NCBI RefSeq assembly: GCF_964656455.1
Contig: NC_135715.1
Span: 168,484,437-168,548,436, forward strand
Reading direction: 5' to 3'
DNA: 64,000 nucleotides
Source of the DNA: Halichoerus grypus
Lineage: Eukaryota; Chordata; Mammalia; Carnivora; Phocidae
Below, one piece after another: positions 1 to 11,560 of the stretch. Position 1 is the first letter of the stretch. Every line of letters starts with the position of its first letter. Below the pieces are notes generated by a model. That model searched no databases, was not told where the DNA came from, and was given only the letters and a program-made list of their open reading frames with translations. Made by a program: the position numbers and the translations under genes.

Positions 1-1557
1 ATGATTTTCACTTTTGAAAATGCCTATTGGACTATATCATTTTAATTTTGGGCTTCTGGGCTTCAAATATCCATAGCTTTCAATGTATGTATGCCAAATA
101 TAAAAGTAAATTTGCTGACAAGGAAATTACAATTGATTATAAATAACACTTTTGCAGGACCAGTATGTGGTTTTCTCATTGATTTTAATACATGCTAAAT
201 TAAGTTATACTGAATTACTGTTGTAATTATTAATAATAATGGTCAGCATAATTATGAAATCTTTCACCCAGTCAATCAAAGCATTCTACTCATTTCTCAT
301 GTTAATTAAATACATGGAGAGTTAAGTAATTAGGGGAAATTCAGAAAAACAGAGCAACAAACAAAAGTATGTTTATTTATTGATCTTTTGTTTAAAACAA
401 ACATTTTCTGAAGACTCTTCATACCAGTGACATTTAAAAAAATATTTGAGTATGTGTTTCTTGAAATGGATAAAGTTTACACAGTTTTGAATTATATTCA
501 TAGCATTAAAGAGAATTGTATATAACAGTTAAGACAAAGCTTTTATGAAATACACATTATCATGGGAGTAAATTCTGAATTTCAAATGTCCCAATAAATC
601 TGGGTAGATGACACCTTTTTTCTTTTTCTTCCTCCTTCTCTCCGCCTTTCTCCTTTTTTTAAAAATGAAATCCTTTTTACTTCTATATTCCTTTGTATTT
701 TGAGAATCTGGGAAGAACTGAAGTAAAACTACTGAATATCCTAACAAGAACCCAATCCAGTCATAGAAACTATTACAGATCTCCTAATGAGGCAACCTGC
801 TGGAGAACCAGTAGCCCCATTTCCTAGTCCTACCAGATCTTTTTTTGTCTAGAAAAGCATATGAGTTTCATAGCTGACTCACTGAAAATGTGGGTGATGT
901 GCAAATTTGACTCTTTGAAGAGACAAGAATGTTTTGATGAAAATTTTCTCATATCAGGCAATCGCCCAGTTAACAGGTACATAAAGAATTCTCTGTATGC
1001 GCAGCTCTGTTAGTAGGTATGCAGATACACATCCATGATTCCCTATTTACCATTCTGAAATTCTAAATCTCAGAAAACTAAAAGCTTTCTTTCAAGTCAC
1101 TTGGCTGCAAACTCTGACCTCAACTGAGCTGAGGTGACTTATAATCTTCTTAAAGCTATACTTAAATTGAATATTCATATATTTCACTACAGAATATTAA
1201 TATGTTTAATTATGGGTGCTGCCTCAGACCTCACGGGAGGTATGAACTATGCAGACTATGCTGTATATTATCTTTCTAAAATCTGAGTAATTCTGAATTC
1301 TGAAATGTGGCCCAAGGATTTTAGTTAAGGGACTGCGGACCTGTACTACCATCATTGCGAATCATTTGGGAAAATGCTTTATAATCAATTCTTCAGTACC
1401 TTTTTTTTTTTTTTATAGCATATTGATTTCATACTATAATCGATTACTTGTTTGGCATGCAAACTTACTAAGAGTAAAATATATTTTTTGAAATGACTTT
1501 CTATTGAATATTTACTATGTCCATGGTTCCCACTGTGTTTTATGTATGTATATTATA
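1..1557. other. AT-rich unique DNA, no gene seen
   Basis: I see no recognisable repeat family, exon or RNA gene here. Stop codons are dense in all frames. A T14 run lies at 1401-1414. The short open frame near 529-747 is a lysine/arginine-rich artefact of the T-rich strand around 615-665. Confidence 0.6.
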
Positions 1558-1685
1558 TAGGTTGGAACACTGAGAGGAAGTAATGTGTCCAGCATCCCGT
1601 CAATATATAAGTATCAGAGCCAGGTTTTAAAACCAGGTGTTTGTAACTCTAGAGCCTAAACTCTCGACCAATATATTATTTCTCC
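1558..1685 (-). repeat. MIR SINE fragment (antisense)
   Basis: The block reads like the reverse complement of the MIR core: 'actgagaggaagtaa', then 'gagccaggttttaaaacca', then 'ctctagagcctaaactct'. This matches the usual antisense order (gaggttaagtaact / agagccaggattcgaaccc / ctccaaagcccatgctct). It is strongly diverged and lacks visible TSDs, as expected for this old mammal-wide SINE. Confidence 0.7.
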
Positions 1686-1807
1686 TATATTATTATTACT
1701 CCCCCTTCTTACTCTGTTATTGCTTTTATGGTTAGAAAAAAGAAGAAAGAAAACCTAAAAAAGTAAAAACCAGTTGTATGGGGTTTAACTCCTATAAAAA
1801 AACAACA

Positions 1808-1952
1808 GCCCTATAAGGCAGTGATATTCCCATTATGCAGATAAAGAAACTGAGCCTCAGTGAGGTCAGGAAACGAGCCCAAGGGCTACATGACAAGTAT
1901 CTGATTGAGACAGACTTTGAAACCAGACAGATTGATTTTACTCTCTTAACTA
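1808..1952 (-). repeat. MIR SINE fragment (antisense)
   Basis: This is a second MIR in the same orientation, about 125 bp downstream of the first. It contains 'cccattatgcagataaagaa', 'actgagcctcagtgaggtca' and the 'gacagactttgaaaccaga' segment. The two MIRs are better explained as separate old insertions than as a tandem duplication, because they differ throughout. Confidence 0.75.
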
Positions 1953-3560
1953 TTATCTCAAATGTAAACGCTTTGGAATTGCTTCTGTGTTGACCTTGTA
2001 AGTTCTTAGTCCTTTGCTCATAGTCTCCATTTCCTAGAAGTTTCTACTGGAAAATTATTGACAAAACAGCAGTCTTGTGAAGTTGCAGGGTCTGTTTGAA
2101 ATGTATTATGTGCAGTGTTTCTCATTTTTTTGAAAGCCTTGTTAGCATCCAGCTGTTCTAAAGACGATATGTGATAAGAGAACCAATAAATACTAATAAT
2201 ACTAGTGGATTGGTTATCTATTGCAATATTTTTTCTTAATGCATGGTGATTTTTGATGTGAACTTTCTTTTTGTTTTTTGATGTGAACTTTCTTATCCTA
2301 CCATTGATAATTGCTAGTAGGTCAGAGCAGGTGACGGCTACAGCACTGGTTCTGAAACCTTCTGCAGAGATTCTCATAACTTATATTTACAACTACCAGT
2401 GAAAGTGACCAATGTGGGCACTAAACCAATGTCTAATCAGTTAACTGGTTCTGATCAGTTAAACAAATGGTGATAAGATAACATGATGAGTCATGTAATC
2501 ATATGGAAAACATAACTTTCCATGGATGCATGGTTAGGCTAGCTGAATCTCTGTCTTCCAACAAAGCAGTCTTTTGCTTTGTTTAGAAATTAGCAGTTAT
2601 TGTGAGAATGAATATTTGATGATCTTAGAAGTTCTGACCAGAATAGCCACAAAGTCTAGGGAGAAGCTACAAATAGATACACTGAAGAATTTCCACAACA
2701 GTTAGCTGAAATTATTAATGGAGATGCTATTGCTTACTTCAAGTATTGTCTATAAAGTAAGAAATTATTGAAGAAGAAATAACAGCCACTGAATCTTCCC
2801 ATCTCCCAGAACTCATCATCCAAACGATTTTAGAGACATTCATGAAAATCAAATTGACAATGAAATTTTTGAGACAGATGATGAAAATTTTGAGTATAGT
2901 TTAAAGGTCTTTAGACTATTAGCATATGTAACTGGTAAGAAAGATATGTATTGATTCTCTCTGTATTAAACTGCTACTGTGATATGTACCATATTGTCAG
3001 TTTCTATAACGATTGGTTTAGTTTTAGACAGTTACTGCTAAAAACATATACCTGTTATATATTTTAGTGTTTGATATTTTATTGTATTTATATAGGTTTA
3101 TGTCAGAAATCCATCATATACTACTGAAATAACAATATAAATTGTTCAATTGTAGTACCTCAAATTGAGATGCTTATCAGGAATCAACTGTCTTAAATAG
3201 AAGCTTCTCTGCTTAGAGATTTCATGATCCTGCATTTTACCATGAATTGGTGAGGGTTCTATTATACTGAGGTAGAAAGAAATACAGTAACTCAAACCTC
3301 AAGAGAATCTTGAAACGTGGCTTCAGAAGAGATGAATAAGGAAGAGAGAATAGGTCAGGTACCGCCTTGAAATGCTCAGAACATTCTATTTCAGTGAATC
3401 ATGGAGAAAAGTAGGCATTGGGAAAGGGTCCATTCTATTTACATTTTTTTTCTTACTTCCAACCAAGGAAATGATTTATCGGAATTGGTCATTCTTACAA
3501 CCTACTGCATATCCATATTCTCCAAGCTAATATTGTACCATTTATTACTACATACTTAAT
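1953..3560. other. Unassigned AT-rich DNA
   Basis: I recognise no repeat family with confidence. A 119-codon open frame lies on the minus strand at 2018-2377, but it has no similarity I recognise and no splice context, so I treat it as chance. The only clear structure is a short tandem duplication at 2250-2294. Confidence 0.5.
2250..2294. repeat. 25-bp tandem duplication
   Basis: The 20-mer 'tttttgatgtgaactttctt' occurs at 2250-2269 and again at 2275-2294, a 25-bp period with no mismatch. This looks like a recent replication-slippage duplication. Confidence 0.9.
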
Positions 3561-3565
3561 ATGTG

Positions 3566-4810
3566 TTTTTTAAAATTTTTTGTAACTTTTTATTTCAGAA
3601 TAATTTCAAACTTACAGAACAATTGCAACAATTCAAATAACTCTCATTTACTCCTTACCCAGACTCCTCAGTTGCTAACATTTACCACATTTGCTTCATC
3701 ATTTTCTGAATACATAGGTACACACACAAACACACATACACACACAATTACTTTTTCTGAGCCCTTTGATAGTACGTTACAGGTATGATGCCACTTTATC
3801 CTAAAATACTTTACTGTATATTACCTAATGACAAGAGCACTCTTATATATGAGAGAACAATGACCAAATTCAAGAATGTTATATTGGTATAATATTATTA
3901 AAGCTATAGACTTCATAAAAATGTTACCAATTGTCTTAAATGTAACATATAGCTGAATATATGTTTATGAATATGTGTACATATGTCTTGTCTGATCTAG
4001 GATCCAGAATCACACATTAAGTTTGGTTGTCATCTCTTTAATTTGGAACAGTTTTGAATATTTGCCTTTCATGAACCTTATTATTTCTTAAGAGTAGAAG
4101 CTAGATATTTTGTAGAATTGAGCTCAATGAGTTTGTCTGATATTCCCACATGATTAGATTCAATATATGAAGAATGTAAAGGTCTTTAGAGCAACGAGGA
4201 ATACATGTTTATTTAGGGAACAGGTGTCTGGTAAGGAAGACAGCATATTAATTCCATTTTTATTAAACCAGTACTTTAATATGATTTCGTGCTTTTTATC
4301 AGTTTTTACATCAAATGTTGGTTTTAGGCAATTAATGTTTCTAAAAACAGCTGTCTGTTATCTTCTTAATGTTTGATATTTTTATAAGATCTAAATAGGT
4401 GTGTGACAGGTGTGGTGTGTCCTCCGTGCACCGTATCAGCAGGCATATGATGTTGGTTTGTCCCATTACTAGTGATGTTAACTTTGATCACTAAAGTGGA
4501 ATTTGCCTTGTTTCTCCTTTAGAAAGTGTGATTTTCTTTGTCCTCTTTGTAATTACTAAGTAACTTATTGGAAGATACTTTAGAACTATGTAAATAGTTT
4601 GCTTTTCATCAACCTTTCAACCACTAGTTTTAGCATCCAGTGATGATTCTTATATAATTGACTCACTATAATAGGGGCTTATATTCATTTTGTAACTTCA
4701 CCCTTGTTGCTACATTTGTCAGTTGGATTCTATTATTCTTCTATTCTACTTTTTTAAGTTTCTATATAGAAAGGACTGTACAATTTTTTGTTATTCTAGT
4801 TTTATTTTGT
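3566..4810 (-). repeat. Old LINE-1 (L1ME-type) 3' end, antisense
   Basis: The plus strand carries the typical reverse complement of an L1ME 3' region: 'actttttatttcagaataat', 'caaacttacagaacaattgc', 'tccaggatc'-like and 'gttgtcatctctttaatttg' segments, 'gatattttgtagaattgagctc', 'tgatgttaactttgatcact', and 'ttttagcatccagtgatgat'. The order is preserved over about 1.2 kb, but there are many substitutions and indels. No coding capacity remains. The boundaries are approximate, and the 5' part may continue toward 4.9 kb. Confidence 0.75.
3721..3747. repeat. Imperfect CA repeat
   Basis: A short (CA)n tract with A and T interruptions lies inside the antisense L1ME. Confidence 0.85.
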
Positions 4811-4953
4811 TTAGAACAGAGAACTGTTTGTAATATTTCTAGTTTATGGAATTCATTGGTGCTTTCTTTATAGCAGCATATATAATAAAAATTTGTGAAT
4901 ATTTCCTGTGTTGTTAAGAAGGATTTTTCTCTGCTGTGAAGGTATAAAGTTTA

Positions 4954-5125
4954 AAGATTTTATTTATTTGTCAGAGAGAGAGCAAGCAGGGGGAGCGGCA
5001 GGCAGAGGCAGAAGCAGACTCCCGGCTGAGCTAGAACCCTGATACAGGACTCAATCCCAGGACCCTGGGATCATGACCTGAGCCAAAGGCAGATGCTTAA
5101 CCCACTGAGCCACCCAGGCGTCCCA
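4954..5125 (-). mobile_element. Can-SINE (minus), perfect 15-bp TSD
   Basis: A tRNA-Lys-derived carnivore SINE reads 3' to 5' on the plus strand: A-rich tail complement (aagattttatttatt), a purine-rich gacag/agagag region, then the tRNA-like head ending 'gagccacccaggcgtccc'. The direct repeat 'aaggtataaagttta' flanks it at 4939-4953 and 5126-5140. The perfect TSD shows L1-mediated insertion and a fairly young age. It lies just outside the L1ME. Confidence 0.96.
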
Positions 5126-5254
5126 AAGGTATAAAGTTTAGATACACACAAATGCACACACAATCTATGTTATTGATTATATTGTTTAAAGTTTCTATAT
5201 TCATGTTTACTTTTTGTGTCCTTAACTTGTTCTTGTATTAAAAGTAATATGTTA

Positions 5255-5450
5255 TAGATGCCTGGGTGGCTTAGTCGGTTAAGCATCCAACTCTTGATTT
5301 CAACTCAGGTCATGATCTCAGGGTTGTGAGATGGAGCCCCAACTTGGGCTCCACACTCAGTGCAAAGTCTGAGATTCTCTCTTCCTCCCTCTGCCCCTCT
5401 CCTGCCTCTCTCTCTCTCAAATAAATAAATAAAATATTTTTTTTAAAAAA
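5255..5450 (+). mobile_element. Can-SINE (plus), 14-bp TSD
   Basis: This copy is in sense orientation: tRNA-like head 'gatgcctgggtggcttagtc', the box-like 'tcaggtcatgatctcagggt', a pyrimidine-rich linker, and an 'aaataaataaataaaat' tail. It is flanked by aaagtaatatgtta (5241-5254) and aaagtagtatgtta (5448-5461), which differ at one base. It is one of only three plus-strand SINEs in the window. Confidence 0.95.
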
Positions 5451-5951
5451 GTAGTATGTTAAAATCTATTAGTGTATGTCTCTTAGAATCTTCTGCAGTT
5501 TTTACTTCTTAACCATGGTCACTGTGTTGTTTAATGTATAGTCACAACTGTTTCAACTTTATTGTGATTTTCAGCAATTGAGAACAAATTGTTCTCTTTT
5601 ATTATATTCACTTTTTGTCTTGAATTAAACTTTGATATCAATATTTTAAACTCTCATTTTTAAAAAGTGTACTTTTATATTTAAGGGTATACCATTTTTC
5701 TAGTGATTACCTTTATAATTATATATTTTTATGCCCTATTTCTCTGCTTTTAAAATTTAACCTTTTAATGTCTTTTTGTTGGTGTTTTATAATATATTTT
5801 GGCTGCTTCCTATTGCCTATATAACAATTAATTGTCTTATTATATTTCCATTTTATATCTGCTTATTCCACTGACTTTTAATTGCATTATTTCTACTCTT
5901 CAGAACATAAAACTTTTATATATTATCCTTTCTCTCTCACCACCACATTTA
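5451..5951. other. AT-rich stretch, possibly decayed L1
   Basis: This T-rich DNA lies between a SINE and the next antisense L1 block. Its composition resembles antisense LINE-1, but I cannot align it to a specific part, so the assignment is left open. Confidence 0.4.
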
Positions 5952-8060
5952 AAAAAATAGACTTTATTTTTAGGACTGTTTTAGGTCTACAGCAAAATTA
6001 AGCAGAAAGCACAGAGGCCCCATTTATTTCTGATCTTACTATCAAAGTCTCACATGTGAGAGTGGTATATTTGTTATGATCATGAACCTACGTTGACACA
6101 TTATTATTACCCACAGTTCATAGTTTACATAGGGTTCACTCCTGATGTTGTACATTCTATGGCTTTTCACAAATGTATAATAGCATGTATCCACCCTTAT
6201 AGTATCATACAGCGTAGTTTCACTGCCCTAAAAATCCTCTATGCTCTATTCATCCCTCCCTTCCCCCTAACTCTTGGCAACTACCAATCATGTTACCATC
6301 TCCATGGTTTTGCCTTTTCCAGAATGTCATTTCGTTGAAATCATATAGTATGAAGTTTTTACAGATTTCCCTCTTCCACTTAGTAATATGCATTTAAGGT
6401 TCTTCCATGTCTTTTTATGGTTTGATTATTCATTTCTTCAGTGCTGAATAATATCCCATTATCTAGATGTACCACAGTTTATTTATTCATGAACCTACTG
6501 AGGGACATCTTCATGCTTCTAACTTTTGAGAATTATGAATAAAGCTTCCATAAACCTCGGTGTCCAGGTTTTGTGTGGACCTAGATTTTTCACCATATGG
6601 GTAAATACAAATGATTGCTGGATCATAGGGTAAGTGTATGTTTAATTTTGTAAAAAACTGCCAAACTGTCTTCCAAAATGGCTGTACCACTCACATCCCC
6701 CCTAGTAAGGAATGAGAGTTCCTGTTACTCCACATAGTTGCCAGCATTTGGTGTCATCAGTGTTTTGGATTTTGACCATTCTGAGATGTAATGGTATTTC
6801 ATTGTTGTTTTAATTTGCAATTCCCTAATGACATATGATATGGAGCATCTTTTCATATACTTCCTTGCCACCTGTATATCTTCTTTGGTAAAGTGTCCAT
6901 TCAGGTCTTTTAGCTGTCTTTTAGTTGGGTTGTTCCTTTTCTTATTGTTGAGTTTTCAGAGTTTCTTGTATATTTTAGCTAACAGTTCTTTATCAGATAA
7001 TGTGTTTTATAATATTTTTCTGCCAGTCTGCACTTATGTTCTCCTCTTGACATTATCTTTCACAGAGTGTAAGTTTTTAATTTTAATAGTCTAGCTTATC
7101 AATCATTTCTTTCACGAACTGTATTTTTGGTTTTACATCTAAATATTCCTCTCCATAACCAAGGTCATTCTCCTGTGCTATCTTCTAGGAGTTTTACAGT
7201 TTTGCATTTTACATTTAAATCTGTGATCCATTTTGAGTTAATTATTGTGAAGTGTGTAAAGTCGGTGCCTAGATTCATTTTTTTTTTTTTTTTTTACCTG
7301 CAAGTGAATGCCCAATTGTTCAGCACTTTGCTGAAAAGACTATCTTTGCTCCATTGTATTGCCTTTGGTCTTTTGTCAAAGATCAGTTGACTCTGTTTAT
7401 ACAGTCTATTTTGGACTCTCTGTTAAGTTTCATGGATCTATTTATTTATTCTCTTACCAATACCACAGTCAATTATGTTAGCTTCATAATAAGTTTTGGA
7501 ATCTTGAGGGTCCTCCAACTTTGTTCTTTCTCTTCAATATCATGTTGGCTATTCTGGGACTTCTGCCTTTTTATATAAACTTTAGACTAAGTTTGTCAAT
7601 ATCTACAAAATAACTTGCTGGGGTTTTTTTTATTGTGATTATGTTAAATCTGTAGATTAAATTGAAAAGAACTAGTATCTTGACAATATTGAGTTGTTTT
7701 ATCTGTAAACAGGGAATATCTCTCCATTTATTTAGTTCTTTGATTTAATTCATCGGAGTTGTAACTTTCCTCATATAGATCTTATACATATTTTGTTAGA
7801 CTTATAACTAAGTATTTCATTTCTCGGTACTAATGTAAATTGTATTAATTTCAAATTCTACTTGTTTATTGCTAGAAAGTGATCAACTCTTGCATGTTAA
7901 CCTTGAATCTTACAACTTTGCAAGAATTGCTTATTAATTTCAGGAGTGTTTTGTCAATTCTTTGGATTTTCTACATAGATGAACATATTCTCTGTGAACA
8001 AAGATGGTTTTATTTTTCCTTCCTAGTCTGCTTCCTCAAAGATAGTTTCTATTACCTTCT
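5952..8060 (-). repeat. LINE-1 (L1M-type) 3' half, antisense
   Basis: The plus strand follows the antisense of an old mammalian L1 3' region and the C-terminal part of ORF2. Landmarks in order are 'ggttcactcctgatgttgta', 'gttttgccttttccagaatg', 'gctgaataatatcccattat', 'ctgccaaactgtcttccaaa', 'ttccctaatgacatatgata', 'gatccattttgagttaatta', 'ttttgtcaaagatcagttga', and 'tttgtcaatatctacaaaat'. The reading frame is broken many times, so it is non-functional. Short plus-strand open frames here are shadows of the antisense element. Confidence 0.88.
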
Positions 8061-8400
8061 TCTGTGAATCAGCCACACTTTTTTGTTTCTTTGCATGTTT
8101 TCTACTTTTTTGGTTGAAACCTTGGTATGTGAATATAATCATGTGGTACCTGCAGAAATCAGATTCTTTTCCTCCTCAGGGTTTATGTTGCTTATTGTGT
8201 GTGGGTTGTACATATTTACTTTTTAGTGACTTTTCTAACCTACTTTTGTAAAGTCTGTATTTTTTGTCATGTGTGAGCTCTGAAGTCTGTTTTTCTGTTT
8301 TTTTAGCATATATTCAGCTAGTGTTTTGACAAAGATTTGCTTGAAGGCCAAGAGACAAAAAAAATTAAAGAAAGGAAAAAAAAAAAAAAAGAAAGAAAGG
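8061..8400 (-). repeat. Probable L1-derived linker, antisense
   Basis: This segment joins the recognisable ORF2 end of the L1 to the 5'-end-like block. I cannot place it precisely. An A-rich run with GAAA units lies at 8357-8402. Confidence 0.4.
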
Positions 8401-9170
8401 AAAGTAAAACTCTCCCGATCTTTGCAGGTTGGATCTCCTTCAATGCTTGGTCAGGTCATTTACCACCTTGCCTTAACCTTAACTTGGTGCTCAACCTGAG
8501 CCTCAAGGATAGCTAGAGACTGAAATCTTAGGGTCTTCTCAAGTCTTTTCTGGCCATGCGTTTTTGCCCTGCACATGAACAGAGCTTTTAAAATTCTCTA
8601 GTATACACACATGTGCTTTTGAATGCCCTCATTTCCCAAAGGGACTCTCTCTCTAGAACTTTCTTCTCTGTTTCTTCCCCCATACTTTCCACATGTCTAT
8701 TGTTGGCCTCACTTGCCCATTGCCTACAGTGTTTACTGGGAAGCCCTCTGCATTGCCCTTTTCTTTCCTGAGCACATTCTGAGTTAGGCAAAACAAAAGC
8801 AAATGCCTTCTTCAGCTACTCAGGTAGGTTAGAACAGACAAACACAGTTCTCTGAGAATAAGATCTGATCTGCTCCCTCTAGAACCCAGGACCAAGGTCT
8901 CTCACTGTGAGTGTGGGCTGCGTCTCAAGACCACCACTGAACTGTGAAGGCATGTGGGAAGAGAGCAAGTAAAAATGCTGCAAAGTTTTCTTACCTTTTT
9001 TAAGTTGTATTTTTCTTGATTAAGGGTTCAGTAGGTTTGGAAAACCTTTGACTTTTTTTCAGAATTCTTACTAAGTTGTTTCTTAATAGTTATACTTCAT
9101 TTTTCAATAATTCTGTGGAGGGATGGGCCCTTGGAGCTACCTACTCTGCCATTTTTGCTGACATCACTAT
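8401..9170 (-). repeat. LINE-1-like 5' end (promoter/5' UTR), antisense
   Basis: Read on the minus strand, the block starts with 'gatgtcagcaaaaatggcag' followed by 'agtaggtagctcc'. This is the form taken by the first bases of many old mammalian L1/HAL1 5' UTRs ('aagatggcggagtagg' type). About 700 bp of non-coding UTR-like sequence follows. It is close behind the L1 3' half in the same orientation. Either a central deletion removed ORF1 and most of ORF2, or two elements lie side by side. Confidence 0.6.
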
Positions 9171-9402
9171 GTAACTTTTTAAGTCCTTGCTCTGATGTAG
9201 TATGACTCTTTTTTTTTTTTTTTTATTCTCTGTGGGAGTATGTTTTATCTCCATCCCCTCTTCTCTCTTTTGGACTGTCTTTCCAAATCTCACCAACTCT
9301 CTATAAAAGATTGTGATAGGGGTTCAAGAAATAGTTCTGATGGAAATTGATATTTATTTTTCTACTTTTAGTTAATCTGAAGTTTGTTATGTTCTCTTTC
9401 AC
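9171..9402. other. Short unassigned stretch
   Basis: A T16 run lies at about 9209-9224. No other element is recognised. Confidence 0.5.
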
Positions 9403-9600
9403 TTTTTTTTTTTTTAAGATTTTATTTATTTATTTGACAGAGAGAGAGAGAGAGCACAAGCAGGGGGAGCAGCAGAGGGAGAGGTAGAAGCAGGCTCTCC
9501 ACTGAGCAGGGAGCCCAATGCAAGGCTTGATCCCAGGACTCTGGGATCATGACCTGAGCCATAGGCAAACACCTAACGGACTGAGTCACCCAGGTGCCCC
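9403..9600 (-). mobile_element. Can-SINE (minus)
   Basis: The copy is full length: T-rich tail complement, 'gacagagagagagagagagc', 'caagcagggggagcagcaga', 'gagcagggagcccaatgca', and head 'actgagtcacccaggtgccc'. The TSD is not clear; 'tctctttcactttt' and 'tgtcttccactttt' are a possible decayed pair. Confidence 0.94.
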
Positions 9601-9825
9601 ACTGTCTTCCACTTTTGCTGAAAACATAGATTTGTGTGGTTTCATCTGTTCTTTTTGTTGATTGGTATCGTTTTTGGAGGATGTGTGGAGAGGCTTGGGT
9701 TTAGGCAGCTACCATTATCTTGGTTACCTAGAAGTTCCTTTACTATATTTTTATTGGGTATGATTGTGAGAGTGGTGATGCCATTTTTATTCAAATTGAG
9801 TTTTCATTGATTATTTTATTAACAG
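9601..9825. other. Unassigned, possibly L1-like
   Basis: This T-rich DNA resembles antisense L1 5' sequence ('gcagctaccattatcttgg'), but too weakly to assign. Confidence 0.35.
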
Positions 9826-9965
9826 ATAGTTAATAGTTACTGAACATATCTTAAGTGTTAAATCCTGTGTTGTGTTTAGTTTTACAAGTATGAAGAGACT
9901 GACATGATCACTATCCTGAGGGATTTGTATTCTAGCAAAGAGAGAAACAGAGATTTTCATATAAT
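9826..9965 (-). repeat. L2 3'-end fragment (antisense)
   Basis: It resembles the antisense L2 tail: 'ttactgaacatatcttaagt', 'gttttacaagtatgaagag', 'tatcctgagggatttgtatt' and 'ctagcaaagagagaaacag' follow the order 'tattgagcacctac ... ggagcttacattctagtgggagacagacaa'. Confidence 0.55.
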
Positions 9966-10244
9966 GTGGTAATTGCTCTTGTCTTATCACTTTCTATACT
10001 CCATTTAAAGGGTAAATATATGTATATGTCTCATCCTCATATTCTTAAGAGATAACTTCTGCTGGCAAGTGGGAAACCCAAAAACTCTTTGTATAATTCA
10101 ACAACAACATGATATATATCTTATAAAATTATTGGTTGGCAGCAGCCACCAGTTGTTGGTGCTAATCAAAAACAAAAGTACCAGGGAAAGGATGATTGAC
10201 TTTCATATGTCTAAATCTCCAAGTCCTTGTATTTCAATTAATTT

Positions 10245-10475
10245 GTAAATATCCATTGAGTATCTACTACTCCATGTAAGGCCCTATGATGTGTTGGTCT
10301 TCTGTGGACAAACAATAAAAAATAAATAGGACCAAATTACTGCTTTCCATGTACCTGGTATGAATCAGTGAAGAAAAACACATACACAAATTATTCCAAA
10401 ACAAGGCAAGACTTGAAATAAATGCTATAATAATGCTGTATTTGAGGCATGGGCCAAAAGATATAGGCACAGGGC
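10245..10475 (-). repeat. L2 3'-end fragment (antisense)
   Basis: 'tatccattgagtatctacta' is followed by a 'ctgctttccatgtacctgg' stretch and 'gaaataaatgctataataat', the usual antisense L2 order. Diverged. Confidence 0.6.
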
Positions 10476-10494
10476 TATGTAAGAAGGTTAAGTG

Positions 10495-10580
10495 TCGAAT
10501 CACTGTGTTGTACACCTAAAACTAATGTCACATTGTGTATCAGTTATACATCAATAAAAAAACTAAATAAATAGATAAAT
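10495..10580 (+). repeat. Short carnivore L1 3'-end fragment
   Basis: 'gaatcactgtgttgtacacc' followed by 'taaaactaatgtcacattgt' and an A-rich tail is the familiar last ~75 bp of carnivore L1s. The copy is extremely 5'-truncated. I could not find a convincing TSD. Confidence 0.65.
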
Positions 10581-10599
10581 ACCAGTTCCATCACTAAAG

Positions 10600-11560
10600 A
10601 AAATAAAAAGCTTAGGTGTTAGAGGCTCATCTGGAACTTTAGAAGCAGGAAGGCATTTTCAGAAGCCTTCGGAAATGTTGCACTTGGGGAAACTGTTCAT
10701 TCCGTTGCATATTTAAACTTTGCTTTAAATACAGTTAACAGTCATGCCAGCCTCCCTGTGAGAGTAAACTTTGCATTTCCAGAGTGAAACAATGAATATC
10801 AGGGATCGCGACAGGGTACAGGAATGAACAATAACGCCGACTTCACTAGTCAAGCCTCCGAGTATTTCCAAGCTAGCAAGTCAACGGGACTTTTGACTGG
10901 ATTGCATCCTGTAATTGTTGTACTTGTGAAAAAAAAATGAAATGATGTTTTCTTTTCCTTTCTAAAAGGGAGGCAGGTGCATAGAAGCCTAGAAGCTATA
11001 ACTTATGTGTATGTCAACTGAAGATTTATTTCTAGATAAAAAATAGCTTGTTTGGCAGCAAGAATTTTAACTGTTGAATCTGTTATGATTCTAGTTTTAA
11101 TTGGTTGTTTATTGCTTATTTAAAACAGATTGATGATGTTGATTTGAAACAGTTTGTGATCATAACCAAATTGCTTATATAGGATTTTTCCTGATATTTT
11201 TCTTAGAAATTGTTCTGCCTGTCAGAGCACTGTGTGTTTGCCTAATTGAAACAAGCCCACCCTAATCCTATTGCACATGTAAGGTAATATTGCTCAATTA
11301 GTTTGCATAATTTTACAACAGGAATTGGATTTATTTTCTGTATTAGCTTTCATAAACTGAATCGTAGCTCACGGTTTTATGTTTGAGTGTCTGAGATGTG
11401 TAGCACTCTGTTCCCATTAGTTAAGGAAGCTGTTTGATAGGAAATTAATTTTAAGTATTGTTTGACCAAGAAATTGCAAGCAAGTGGCCAGAGGTCTGAA
11501 GCAGGGGCATATCCAGGTTCCCATCACCTACCCATCTAGCCACCACACACAGCTTTGAAT
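10600..11560. promoter_or_regulatory. Repeat-free, conserved-looking block (candidate enhancer)
   Basis: Nearly 1 kb shows no recognisable repeat in an otherwise repeat-crowded neighbourhood. It retains six CpGs at 10806-10887. At 11240-11330 it holds homeodomain/POU-like cores, including 'ctcaattagtttgcataatt'. The enhancer suggestion is inference from composition only; no conservation data are available here. Confidence 0.3.

Noticed and set aside
2018..2377. 119-codon minus-strand frame
   Set aside because: No recognised similarity, no splice sites, composition typical of AT-rich DNA, and it spans a slippage duplication.
4954..5125. tRNA gene in SINE heads
   Set aside because: SINE heads are tRNA-derived but cannot fold as functional tRNAs; they are parts of Can-SINEs. 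The same applies to the other copies.
6093..8067. Series of plus-strand frames
   Set aside because: Shadows on the wrong strand of an antisense L1; the true L1 frame is broken.
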